Shown here one piece after another: positions 16,061 to 24,394 of a stretch of 64,000 bases of DNA. The position numbers were made by a program, and so were the translations under genes. The first letter of the stretch is position 1. The number at the start of each line of letters is the position of its first letter. The stretch comes from Oceanibaculum indicum P24 (GTDB lineage: Bacteria > Pseudomonadota > Alphaproteobacteria > Oceanibaculales > Oceanibaculaceae), in assembly GCF_000299935.1 (NCBI RefSeq), contig NZ_AMRL01000003.1, positions 124,001 through 188,000 of the forward strand. The letters are read 5' to 3'. Under the pieces are notes generated by a model. It was given only the letters and a program-made list of their open reading frames with translations. It was not told where the DNA came from and ran no database searches.

Positions 16061-16834
16061 ATGCGCGACCCGAAGCATATCCTCATCACCGGCGCCAGCA
16101 GCGGCCTCGGCGCCGAACTGGCCCGCACCTATGCTGGCCCCGGCATGACCCTGGCGCTGACCGGGCGCGACACGGCGCGGCTGGAGGCGGTGGCGGAGCA
16201 GTGCCGCGCGCAGGGTGCGACCGTTGAGACGGCGGTGCTGGACGTGACCGATGCGGCGGCGCTGGAAGGCTGGATGCTGGCGCGCGACGATGCCCAGCCC
16301 ATCGACCTTGCCATCGCCAATGCCGGCATCTCGGCCGGCACCGGCGGCGATACCGAGCCGGTGGAGCAGGTGCGCCGCATCTTCGCGGTGAATGTCGATG
16401 GGGTGATGAACACGGTGCTGCCGCTGATCCCCCGGATGCAGGCGCGACAGCGCGGGCAGATCGCGCTGATGGCCTCGCTGGCGGGCTTCCGGGGCTTCCC
16501 CGGCGCGCCGGCCTATTGCGGCAGCAAGGCCGCCGTGAAGGTCTATGGCGAGGGGCTGCGGGGCGTGCTGGCCGGCAGCGGCGTCGAGGTCTCCGTGGTT
16601 TGCCCCGGCTATGTCCGCACACCGATGACCGACCGCAACGGCTTCCCCATGCCCTTCCTGATGGACGCTGACAAGGCAGCGCGGCTGATCCGCGACCGGC
16701 TGGCCCGCAACAAGGCGCGCATCGCCTTCCCGTGGCCGATGCTGGCGGCGGTGTGGCTGCTGCAGGCGCTGCCCCCCGGTTTGATCGACCCCCTCATGCG
16801 TGTTCTGCCCTCGAAAAGCGTCGACGCCGGCTGA
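16061..16834 (+). CDS. Short-chain dehydrogenase/reductase
   Basis: This 257-residue SDR has the cofactor motif TGASSGLG at about residues 11-18, NAGIS near 90, MASLAG with the catalytic serine, and YCGSK as the Tyr-Lys active pair. The end has a C-terminal hydrophobic segment (AAVWLLQALPPGLIDPL), which suggests membrane association as in the DltE/YqjQ-like branch. Substrate unknown. A TSUP exporter gene starts 13 bases later on the same strand. Confidence 0.85.
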   Translation: MRDPKHILITGASSGLGAELARTYAGPGMTLALTGRDTARLEAVAEQCRAQGATVETAVLDVTDAAALEGWMLARDDAQPIDLAIANAGISAGTGGDTEPVEQVRRIFAVNVDGVMNTVLPLIPRMQARQRGQIALMASLAGFRGFPGAPAYCGSKAAVKVYGEGLRGVLAGSGVEVSVVCPGYVRTPMTDRNGFPMPFLMDADKAARLIRDRLARNKARIAFPWPMLAAVWLLQALPPGLIDPLMRVLPSKSVDAG

Positions 16835-16847
16835 CGCCACTGCCTAA

Positions 16848-17633
16848 ATGGCGGGCAAAAGCCAACCCGCCGCCAGGATTTCCGCCGTGCCGATCCCCGA
16901 CGATCTGACCGTCGCTGCCTATGGTTTCGCCTTCGTCCTGATCCTGGCGGCGTCGTTCCTGCGCGCCTTCACCGGCTTCGGCTTCGCGCTGCTGGCCGTC
17001 CCCGGCCTGATGCTGCTGATGCCGCCGGTCGCCGCCGTGCCGATCGCCATGCTGCTGCAGCTGGGTGCCGCCGCCGCGATGGTGCCCTCGACCCGGAAGG
17101 AGATGGACTGGCGCTCCCTGCGCCTGCTGCTGCCGGGCGGGCTGCTGCTGACACCGGTCGGCGCGCTGACACTGGCCATCGTCGATCCGACGCTGTTGAA
17201 GCTGGCGATCTGCGCCATCGTCATGGTGATCGCGCTGGCGCTGTGGCGCGGCTTCCGCCTGAAAAAGGCCCCGGGCCCCGTCGGCAGCTTCCTGGCCGGC
17301 GCCAGTGCCGGCTTCCTTGGCGGGCTGGCGGCGATCCCCGGCCCGCCGGTGATCCTGTTCTACCTGTCCGCCCCCGGCAACCACGCCTCGACGCGCGCCT
17401 CGCTGAACGGCTTCTTCCTGATCCTCAACATCCTGGCGGTCGGTACGCTGGCGCTGAAGGGAGCCTTCGACCTGCACGCCATCGTCTGGGCCGCCACCCT
17501 TGGCCCGGCCATGCTGCTGGGTTCCTGGTTGGGCAGCGCCGGTTTCCGCCGCGCCGACCCGGCGCTGTTCCGCACTGTCGCGGTCGGCCTGCTGTTCGTG
17601 ACCGGTGCCGCCGGCATCGCCTCCTCCTTCTGA
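16848..17633 (+). CDS. TSUP-family (TauE/SafE) membrane exporter, first of a tandem pair
   Basis: This 261-residue protein has seven or eight membrane helices. The family motif RAFTGFGFALLAVP (about 39-52) and its second-half counterpart GGLAAIPGPPVILFYL are typical of TauE/SafE/YfcA proteins, which move sulfite, sulfonates or other small anions across the inner membrane. The next gene, 9 bases later, is a clear paralogue, so the two arose by tandem duplication. The hydrophilic first 15 residues may not be translated; a later GTG (MAGKSQ...VPIPDD) could be the start. Confidence 0.85.
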   Translation: MAGKSQPAARISAVPIPDDLTVAAYGFAFVLILAASFLRAFTGFGFALLAVPGLMLLMPPVAAVPIAMLLQLGAAAAMVPSTRKEMDWRSLRLLLPGGLLLTPVGALTLAIVDPTLLKLAICAIVMVIALALWRGFRLKKAPGPVGSFLAGASAGFLGGLAAIPGPPVILFYLSAPGNHASTRASLNGFFLILNILAVGTLALKGAFDLHAIVWAATLGPAMLLGSWLGSAGFRRADPALFRTVAVGLLFVTGAAGIASSF

Positions 17634-17642
17634 GTTTCCGCC

Positions 17643-18407
17643 ATGTCCGCGCTGCTGCCCGCTTCCCTCGACCCGCTTGCCTTCGCCGCGATCTTCGCGG
17701 TGGTGGTCGTGGCCGCCGTGATCCGCGCCTTCACCGGCTTCGGCTTCGCCCTGCTGGCCATCCCGGTGCTGGTGCTGATCCTGCCGCCGGCACAGGTGAT
17801 CCCCTTCATCTTCCTGCTGGAGCTGGTGATCAGCATCACGCTGCTGCCGCGCCTTTGGCACGAGGTGGATTTCCGTGGCTTGCGCTGGCTGTTGCCCGGC
17901 GCACTGCTGGCCACCCCGATTGGCGGCTATGTGCTGCTGATCGCCTCGGCGGAGGCGCTGCGCCTCGCCATCGGCCTCATTGTCGTGGCGGCAGCGCTGC
18001 TGATGGCGCGCGGGCTGCGTTTCCGCAACCGGCCGGGACCGCTGGCCAGCTTCGCCACCGGCACTGTCTCCGGCGCGCTGAACGGCGCCGCCGGCATCCC
18101 CGGCCCGCCGGTGGTGCTGTTCTACCTGGCGACGCCGGCGGCCGATTCGGTGAGCCGGGCGACGCTGATCGCCTATTTCACCGTGACCGACATCATGGGG
18201 ATTGGCGTTGCCGCCTGGAACGGGCTGTTCACCTGGGACACGCTGCTCTGGGCGCTGTGGCTGACGCCGGCCATGCTTATCGGCTCGGTCCTCGGGCAGA
18301 CGGCCTTCAGCCGCATGAACCCGAACCTGTTCCGCCGGATCGTGCTGGGCGTGCTGCTGGTGACCGGGCTGATCGGCGTCGCGAAGGCGCTGATGGACCT
18401 TCTTTAA
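17643..18407 (+). CDS. TSUP-family (TauE/SafE) membrane exporter, second of a tandem pair
   Basis: This 254-residue paralogue of the preceding protein shares IRAFTGFGFALLAIP, LRWLLPGALLATPIG and GIPGPPVVLFYLATP in the same order, with about eight helices. It may work with its neighbour or on a different anion. Its stop codon TAA overlaps the stop of the convergent SDR gene in the palindrome TTAA (18404-18407), so no terminator can lie between them. Confidence 0.87.
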   Translation: MSALLPASLDPLAFAAIFAVVVVAAVIRAFTGFGFALLAIPVLVLILPPAQVIPFIFLLELVISITLLPRLWHEVDFRGLRWLLPGALLATPIGGYVLLIASAEALRLAIGLIVVAAALLMARGLRFRNRPGPLASFATGTVSGALNGAAGIPGPPVVLFYLATPAADSVSRATLIAYFTVTDIMGIGVAAWNGLFTWDTLLWALWLTPAMLIGSVLGQTAFSRMNPNLFRRIVLGVLLVTGLIGVAKALMDLL

Positions 18408-19114
18408 TAGGCCTGCACAAGCTCGCCATTGCGGGTGCAGTCGGCGGCGGCCAGATCGACGAAGCAGTCGGTGATCTCCTCCGGCGTGCGCAGCGTCATC
18501 GGGTCCTCGCCCGGCATTGCCTGCGCGCGCATCGCGGTGCGGATCGGCCCCGGATTGACCAGGTTCACGCGCAGCGCCGTATTCTCCATCTCATCGGCAT
18601 AGGACATGACCAGCGTGTTCAGCGCCGCCTTGGTGGCGCCGTACAGGCCCCAGAAGGCCTTGCCCTTGGCAGCGCCGGAGCTGACAAAGATCGCCCGGCC
18701 CGACTCGGAGCGGCGCAGCAACGGGTCCATCGAGCGGATCAGCCGGTAATTCGCCGTCACATTCACCGTCATCACCTGGTCCCACTGGCGCTGCGCGATA
18801 TGCGGCACCGGCGTCAGGTCACCCAGCAGGCCGGCATTGCCGACCAGCACATCCAGCCGGCCAAAGCGTTCGACGAGCGCCGCCCCCAATTGGTCGATCT
18901 GGTCGAGCTGGCGCAAATCCAGCGGCACCAGCGTCGCACTACCGCCGGCGGCACGCACGGCGTCGTCGATCTCCTCCAGCGCGCCCTCGGTGCGGGCGGT
19001 CAGCACCAGATGCGCGCCCTCGGCGGCATAGCGCTTGGCGATGGCGGCGCCGATGCCACGGCTGGCGCCGGTAATCAGGGCGATACGGCCGGAAAGACGT
19101 CCGGTCTGAGTCAT
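18404..19114 (-). CDS. Short-chain dehydrogenase/reductase (YciK-like)
   Basis: This 236-residue SDR has TGASRGIG at about 15-22, GNAGLLG near 89, VSSGAA with the catalytic serine, and YGATK as the Tyr-Lys pair. The ending resembles YciK-type SDRs that often follow purF in alphaproteobacteria. It starts 28 bases after the purF stop and is the last gene of that long leftward run. The substrate is unknown. Confidence 0.85.
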   Translation of the reverse strand: MTQTGRLSGRIALITGASRGIGAAIAKRYAAEGAHLVLTARTEGALEEIDDAVRAAGGSATLVPLDLRQLDQIDQLGAALVERFGRLDVLVGNAGLLGDLTPVPHIAQRQWDQVMTVNVTANYRLIRSMDPLLRRSESGRAIFVSSGAAKGKAFWGLYGATKAALNTLVMSYADEMENTALRVNLVNPGPIRTAMRAQAMPGEDPMTLRTPEEITDCFVDLAAADCTRNGELVQAY

Positions 19115-19142
19115 GATGTGCTGTCTCGTCGGATACGGAAAA

Positions 19143-20630
19143 TCAAGCCGCCGGCTGTTCGGTCAGCAGGGAGAGTTGCGCCGGATCGCCGCCATCGTCG
19201 AAATCCGTCAGCGAGATCGGGTAATCGCCGGTGAAGCAGGCATCGCAATATTGCGGCATGGCGTCGTTGCGCGCCGGCAGGCCCATCGCCCGGTACAGCC
19301 CGTCGATGGAGATGAAGGCGAGGCTGTCCACGCCGATCACCTTGGCCATGCCCTCGATGTCGTAATTATGCGCCAGCAGCTTTTCCTTCTGCGGCGTATC
19401 TACACCGTAGAAGCAGGCGTTCGTGGTCGGCGGGCTGGCGATGCGCATATGCACCTCGGTCGCCCCGGCATTGCGCACCATCTCGACGATCTTCTTAGAG
19501 GTGGTGCCACGTACGATGGAATCGTCCACCAGCACCACGCGCTTGCCTTCGATCTGCATGCGGTTGGCGTTGTGCTTGCGCTTCACGTCATAGTGGCGGA
19601 TCTGATCGGTCGGCTGGATGAAGGTACGGCCGACATAGTGGTTGCGGATGATCCCCAGCTCGAAGGGCAGGCCCGATTCCGCGGCATAGCCGATAGCCGC
19701 CGGCACGCCGGAATCCGGCACCGGCACGATGACATCGGCATCGACATGGCTCTCGCGCGCCAGCTCCATGCCGATATTCTTGCGCGCCTCATAGACCGAC
19801 TGGCCTTCGACATTGCTGTCGGGCCGGGCGAAATAGATATACTCGAACACGCAGAACCGCTTGCGGCCGGGCGGGAACGGACGGTGGCTGGTAACCCCGT
19901 CGCCGTTCAGCACGACGATTTCGCCCGGCTCAATATCGCGCACGAATTCCGCGCCGATAATGTCGAAGGCACAGGTCTCCGAGGCCAGGATATGGGCATC
20001 GCCCAGCTTCCCCAGCACCAGCGGCCGCACGCCGTTGGGATCGCGCACGCCGATCAGCCCGTGGCCGGTCAGCGCCACCAGCGAATAGGCCCCTTCCACC
20101 TGCCGCAGCGCATCGATCAGCCGGTCCAGCACGGTCGCCCCCTGCGAGGTGGCGATCAGGTGGATGATGACCTCGGTATCGGTGGTGGACTGGAACAGGC
20201 AGCCGCGCTTCACCAGCTGCCGGCGCAGCTTCAGCGCATTGGTGAGGTTGCCGTTATGGCCGATGGCCAGGCCGCCGAACTCGAAATCCGCGAACAGCGG
20301 CTGTACGTTGCGCAGCAGCGTCTCGCCAGTGGTGGCATAGCGGTTATGGCCAATCGCGGCATGGCCTTCCAGCCGCGCCATCACATTGGGGGAGACGAAG
20401 ATTTCCGAGACATGGCCGAGGCCGCGATGGGCGTTGAAGCGCTTGCCATCGAAGGCGACGATGCCGCTGGCCTCCTGCCCCCGGTGCTGCAGCGCATGCA
20501 GCCCCAGCGCCGTGTGCGCGGCGGCGTCCTGCGTGCCGTAAATGCCGAAGATCGCGCATTCCTCGCGCAGGTGGTCATCATCTTCGGTTTCGGGCGTTTC
20601 GGGCAAATGGAACGGGTGGGTGGTGATCAT
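19143..20630 (-). CDS. purF: Amidophosphoribosyltransferase PurF (Fe-S type)
   Basis: PurF makes 5-phosphoribosylamine from PRPP and glutamine, the first step of purine synthesis. I chose the ATG at 20628-20630 (AGGA upstream), giving 495 residues. A 24-residue propeptide precedes Cys25 in EECAIFGIYG, the glutaminase nucleophile. VVLVDDSIVRGTTSKK is the PRPP loop. FCVFEYIYFARPDS, NACFYGVD and YCDACFTG supply the four cysteines that hold a 4Fe-4S cluster in the Bacillus-type enzyme, unlike the E. coli type. It follows cvpA by 70 bases. Confidence 0.95.
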   Translation of the reverse strand: MITTHPFHLPETPETEDDDHLREECAIFGIYGTQDAAAHTALGLHALQHRGQEASGIVAFDGKRFNAHRGLGHVSEIFVSPNVMARLEGHAAIGHNRYATTGETLLRNVQPLFADFEFGGLAIGHNGNLTNALKLRRQLVKRGCLFQSTTDTEVIIHLIATSQGATVLDRLIDALRQVEGAYSLVALTGHGLIGVRDPNGVRPLVLGKLGDAHILASETCAFDIIGAEFVRDIEPGEIVVLNGDGVTSHRPFPPGRKRFCVFEYIYFARPDSNVEGQSVYEARKNIGMELARESHVDADVIVPVPDSGVPAAIGYAAESGLPFELGIIRNHYVGRTFIQPTDQIRHYDVKRKHNANRMQIEGKRVVLVDDSIVRGTTSKKIVEMVRNAGATEVHMRIASPPTTNACFYGVDTPQKEKLLAHNYDIEGMAKVIGVDSLAFISIDGLYRAMGLPARNDAMPQYCDACFTGDYPISLTDFDDGGDPAQLSLLTEQPAA

Positions 20631-20700
20631 CGTATCCTGCCTGGCCTTCGCTGTGCGCCGTCGCGGGCGCCCGGTACGGTCGAGTATCGCCATCGGACCG

Positions 20701-21384
20701 CTACTGCGTCTTCTGGATCAACCGATCCATCTCCTGCCGTTCGTCGGTCTTATACCCCGATGACGGGGGCTGTGCATCGTCTTTCCTCTCTCCCGGCGTG
20801 GCCGGCGGATTGACGAGCTGGTTATAAATCTCCCGGCGCATCCGCTGTTCGGTCTCGCGCCGCGTCGCTTCCGCCTTGGCGGCGGCATCCTCGCGCGCAT
20901 CCGAGGGGATGAGGGTCATGATGAAGCCGGCCCCGCGCTCGACCAGCGGCATCGTCTTGGCGTTGGTGATCCAGTCCGGCCGGTCCTGCTCGGCCACCGC
21001 CCAGTCCAGCACCAGGAAGGCGAGACAGACCAGAACGGCACCGCGCACCAGGCCGAACAGGAAGCCCAGCGAGCGGTCCACCGCGTTCAGCGCGCTGCCC
21101 TTCACCAGCCCGGCCAGCATATTGCTCACCACAGATAGGATGATCAGCGCGATTATAAAGAGCCCGGCCCCCGCCACGATGTCGGCAACCATGTCGATAC
21201 CGATCAGATCGCGGGCATAGGGGCGCACATGCTGGAAGCCGTAGAGCGTGGCGAAGGCGGCGCCGACCCAGGCGCCGACCGACAGCACCTCGCGCACGAA
21301 ACCGCGGAAAAACGCCAGCAAGCCGGAAATCAGCAGGATCGCGAAGACCAGGATGTCGGTGGCATTGACCGGAAGATTGTCCAT
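20701..21384 (-). CDS. cvpA: Colicin V production family membrane protein CvpA
   Basis: This 227-residue protein has four membrane helices in the first 130 residues, with the family stretch LLAFFRGFVREVLSVGAWVG near 22-41 and GAVLVCLAFLVLDW. The tail (about 160-227) is hydrophilic, charged and probably disordered, ending EMDRLIQKTQ. CvpA is an inner-membrane protein linked to envelope stability; the exact role is not settled. It sits between radA and purF, its usual partner. Confidence 0.92.
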   Translation of the reverse strand: MDNLPVNATDILVFAILLISGLLAFFRGFVREVLSVGAWVGAAFATLYGFQHVRPYARDLIGIDMVADIVAGAGLFIIALIILSVVSNMLAGLVKGSALNAVDRSLGFLFGLVRGAVLVCLAFLVLDWAVAEQDRPDWITNAKTMPLVERGAGFIMTLIPSDAREDAAAKAEATRRETEQRMRREIYNQLVNPPATPGERKDDAQPPSSGYKTDERQEMDRLIQKTQ

Positions 21385-21393
21385 CGCCGTCTC

Positions 21394-22815
21394 CTAACCC
21401 TGGCCGCGCGCGGCCTGACGGGGCAGGCGCCGTGCATGGCTGCCATCGTCGAACAGCAGGGTCAGATCGCCAAGACGCGACAGCTCGATCATCTCGATGG
21501 CCTCGCCCCCTCTTCCATCCCCCTTGGTGCCGCGCTTGCGCCGGGCCGGCATCAGCGCCTTGGCAAAGCCCAGCTTCGCCGCTTCCTTCAGCCGCGTGTC
21601 CATCTGGCTGACCGCCCGCACCTCGCCGGACAGGCCGATCTCGCCGAACACCACGGCCTCCTTCGGCACCGGCACGCCGGTCAGCGAGGAGACCAGCGCC
21701 GCCGCGACCGCAAGGTCCATCGCCGGTTCGGCGATCTTCAGCCCGCCGGCGACATTCAGGAACACGTCCGCCCCCGCCACCTCGACGCCGCAGCGCGCCT
21801 CCAGAACCGCCATCACCATGGCGAGACGCCCGCTGTCCCAGCCGACCACGGTGCGGCGCGGCGTGGAAAAGGGCGATGGCGCGACCAGCGCCTGCACCTC
21901 GACCAGCACCGGGCGGCTGCCCTCGATGCCGGCGAAGACAGCGGCCCCCGATACGTCCTGCTTGCGGTCGGCGAGGAACAGCTCTGACGGGTTCGACACT
22001 TCGGCCAGCCCGCCATCGGTCATCTCGAACACGCCGATCTCGTCGGTGGCGCCATAGCGGTTCTTCACCGCGCGCAGGATGCGGAACTGGTGGCCGCGTT
22101 CGCCCTCGAAATACAGCACCGTATCGACCATGTGCTCCAGCACCTTCGGCCCGGCGATGGCTCCTTCCTTGGTGACATGGCCGACCAGGATGAGGGTGAA
22201 GCCGCGGCGCTTGGCCAGCCGGATCAGCTCCTGCGCGGCGGCGCGCACCTGGGCGACCGTGCCGGGGGCCGATTCCAGCGAATCGACATACATGGTCTGG
22301 ATCGAATCGATGACCACCACATCCGGCGCGTCCGCACCATCCAGTGAGGCCAGGATGTCGCGCATCGCCGTCGCCGAGGCCAGCATGACCGGCGCATCGC
22401 CGACATTCAGCCGCTGCGCGCGCAGACGGATCTGATCGACCGATTCCTCGCCGGAGATGTAGGCTGCCCGACCGCCCCGCGCCAGGCTGGCCGTGGCCTG
22501 CAGCAGCAGGGTGGATTTGCCGATGCCGGGATCGCCACCGATCAGGATGGCGGAGCCGGGAACGAGGCCGCCGCCGGTCACGCGATCCAGCTCGACCAGG
22601 CCGGTGGTGCGGCGCGGCGGCGGCGCGCTGGCGCCGGTCAGGCCGACAAACTCGATACGGCGGCCGCCGGTGCGGCTTTGCCCCTTCGGCAGGGCGGGCT
22701 CAACCGATTCCTCGACGATGCTGTTCCATTCCCCGCAGGAATCGCACTTGCCGCTCCAGCGGGCCGTTACCGCGCCGCAGGACTGGCACACGAAGCGGGA
22801 TTTCGGTTTCGCCAC
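21394..22815 (-). CDS. radA: DNA repair protein RadA
   Basis: RadA is a RecA-like branch-migration ATPase. With the GTG at 22813-22815 as start, the protein is 473 residues. A zinc finger uses Cys10, Cys13, Cys24 and Cys27 (FVCQSCGAVTARWSGKCDSC). Walker A is GDPGIGKST at about 94-102, and the RadA-specific KNRYG loop follows. The C-terminal Lon-like domain contains VDPxD-like DLAVAAALVSS and FGEIGLSGEVRAV. It overlaps neither neighbour: mlaF ends 22 bases upstream and cvpA begins 9 bases downstream. Confidence 0.95.
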   Translation of the reverse strand: MAKPKSRFVCQSCGAVTARWSGKCDSCGEWNSIVEESVEPALPKGQSRTGGRRIEFVGLTGASAPPPRRTTGLVELDRVTGGGLVPGSAILIGGDPGIGKSTLLLQATASLARGGRAAYISGEESVDQIRLRAQRLNVGDAPVMLASATAMRDILASLDGADAPDVVVIDSIQTMYVDSLESAPGTVAQVRAAAQELIRLAKRRGFTLILVGHVTKEGAIAGPKVLEHMVDTVLYFEGERGHQFRILRAVKNRYGATDEIGVFEMTDGGLAEVSNPSELFLADRKQDVSGAAVFAGIEGSRPVLVEVQALVAPSPFSTPRRTVVGWDSGRLAMVMAVLEARCGVEVAGADVFLNVAGGLKIAEPAMDLAVAAALVSSLTGVPVPKEAVVFGEIGLSGEVRAVSQMDTRLKEAAKLGFAKALMPARRKRGTKGDGRGGEAIEMIELSRLGDLTLLFDDGSHARRLPRQAARGQG

Positions 22816-22837
22816 CCTTCTCAGCCTTCCCTTGCCG

Positions 22838-23614
22838 TCATGGCCGCAGCACCTGCATCTGGATCGGCCCCTCGGCGCTGCCATGGATGAACTGGTCCAC
22901 ATAGGCATTGCCCGACCGGTCGATCTCGCCGACCGGACCGTCCCAGATGATCTGCCCATCGTAGATCATGGCGATCCGGTGCGCGATCTTGCGGGCACTC
23001 GCCATGTCATGGGTGATCGACAGGGTGGTCGCCCCCAACTCCTTCACGCAGGCGACGATCAAATCGTTGATGACGTCGGCCATGATCGGGTCGAGGCCGG
23101 TGGTCGGCTCGTCGAAGAAGATGATATCCGGCTCGGTGGCGATGGCGCGGGCCAGCGCCACGCGCTTCTGCATGCCACCCGAAAGCTCCGAGGGCGACAG
23201 GCTGGCCACAGCTTCGCCAAGGCCGACCTGCGCCAGCTTGGCTATGGCGATCTCCCGCGCCTTCGCGCGCGGCGTGCCGGCGCCCTGGATCAGGCCGAAG
23301 GCGACATTCTCCCAGACCGGCAGCGAATCGAACAGCGCCCCGCCCTGGAACAGCATGCCGAACTTCCTCATCACCCGGTCGCGCTCGCCGCCCGACAGGC
23401 CGACGGTTTCCTCGCCATCGATCTCGATGGAGCCCTCGTCCGGGGTGATGAGGCCAAGGATACATTTCAGCAGCACCGACTTGCCGGTGCCCGATCCGCC
23501 GATGATGACCAGCGATTCGCCTTCCGCCACCTCAAGATCGATGCCGTTCAGCACTACCTTGGGGCCGAAGCGCTTCTTCAGGCCGCGAATGCGGATTTTC
23601 GGCGGTTGGCTCAT
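22838..23614 (-). CDS. mlaF: Mla-type phospholipid transport ATPase MlaF
   Basis: This 258-residue ABC ATPase has Walker A GGSGTGKS at 39-46, a signature LSGGMQKRVALARAI and Walker B DIIFFDEPTTGLDP. MRKFGMLFQGGALFDSLPVWENV is the MlaF-type Q-loop region. It powers lipid movement between inner and outer membrane together with the MlaE permease. Its start overlaps the mlaE stop by 4 bases. No mlaD, mlaC or mlaB gene is next to it, so the solute-binding parts must be elsewhere. Confidence 0.9.
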   Translation of the reverse strand: MSQPPKIRIRGLKKRFGPKVVLNGIDLEVAEGESLVIIGGSGTGKSVLLKCILGLITPDEGSIEIDGEETVGLSGGERDRVMRKFGMLFQGGALFDSLPVWENVAFGLIQGAGTPRAKAREIAIAKLAQVGLGEAVASLSPSELSGGMQKRVALARAIATEPDIIFFDEPTTGLDPIMADVINDLIVACVKELGATTLSITHDMASARKIAHRIAMIYDGQIIWDGPVGEIDRSGNAYVDQFIHGSAEGPIQMQVLRP

Positions 23615-24387
23615 TTGGCAAAGAACAAGGTTGTGATGATGTAGTTGAAGATCAGGATCAGGATCGAGGCCGACACCACGGCATTCGTCGTCGCCGCCCC
23701 CACGCCCTGCGCACCGCCGCGCGACCTGAAGCCATGATAACAGCCCATCAGGGCGATCAGGAAGCCGAAGGCCGCCGCCTTCACCAGACCGGAGACCACG
23801 TCGATCAGTTCCAGATATTCGATTGTGCTCTTGATATAGGCCGCCGGGTTGAAGCCCAGATTATAGATCGAGACGACATAGCCGCCGAACACGCCGATCA
23901 CGTCGCCGACCGCCACCAGCACCGGCAGCATCAGCGTCGCCGCCAGGACACGCGGCACGATCAGATATTTGAACGGGTTGGTGGAGAGTGTGGTCAGAGC
24001 GTCGATCTGCTCGGTCACCCGCATGGTGCCGATCTCCGCCGCCATCGCCGCACCGACGCGCCCGGCCACCATCAGCCCGGCCAGCACCGGCGCCAGCTCG
24101 CGCGTGATCGACAGCACCACCACGGTCGCCACCGCGCTTTCGGCGGAGAAGCGGGCAAAGCCGCTGTAGCTCTGCAGCGCCAGCACCATGCCGCTGAACA
24201 GCGTGGTCATGCCGACAACCGGCAGCGAGTAATAGCCGATATCGATCATCTGCCGGCCGATCAGCCGGAAATAGAAGGGCGGCCGGAAACAGTGCATCAC
24301 CGCCGTCAGGGCGAAGATCGTGATGCGCCCGGCTGTGGCGATGAATTCCAGGAAGCCGGCGCCGATGGTCCGAAGGAAACCGATCAT
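23611..24387 (-). CDS. mlaE: Mla-type phospholipid transport permease MlaE
   Basis: This permease of about 258 residues (start MIGFLRTIG, ATG 24385-24387) has five or six helices and family motifs GMVLALQSYSGFARF, LVAGRVGAAMAAEIGTMRVTEQ (AGRVGAA... near 110) and GFLIALMGCYHGFRSRGGAQGVG. It forms the membrane part of the lipid transporter with MlaF. Seven bases separate it from the alr stop; a longer frame back to 24426 would overlap alr and has no better start. Confidence 0.9.
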   Translation of the reverse strand: MIGFLRTIGAGFLEFIATAGRITIFALTAVMHCFRPPFYFRLIGRQMIDIGYYSLPVVGMTTLFSGMVLALQSYSGFARFSAESAVATVVVLSITRELAPVLAGLMVAGRVGAAMAAEIGTMRVTEQIDALTTLSTNPFKYLIVPRVLAATLMLPVLVAVGDVIGVFGGYVVSIYNLGFNPAAYIKSTIEYLELIDVVSGLVKAAAFGFLIALMGCYHGFRSRGGAQGVGAATTNAVVSASILILIFNYIITTLFFAK

Positions 24388-24394
24388 CGCGCGG

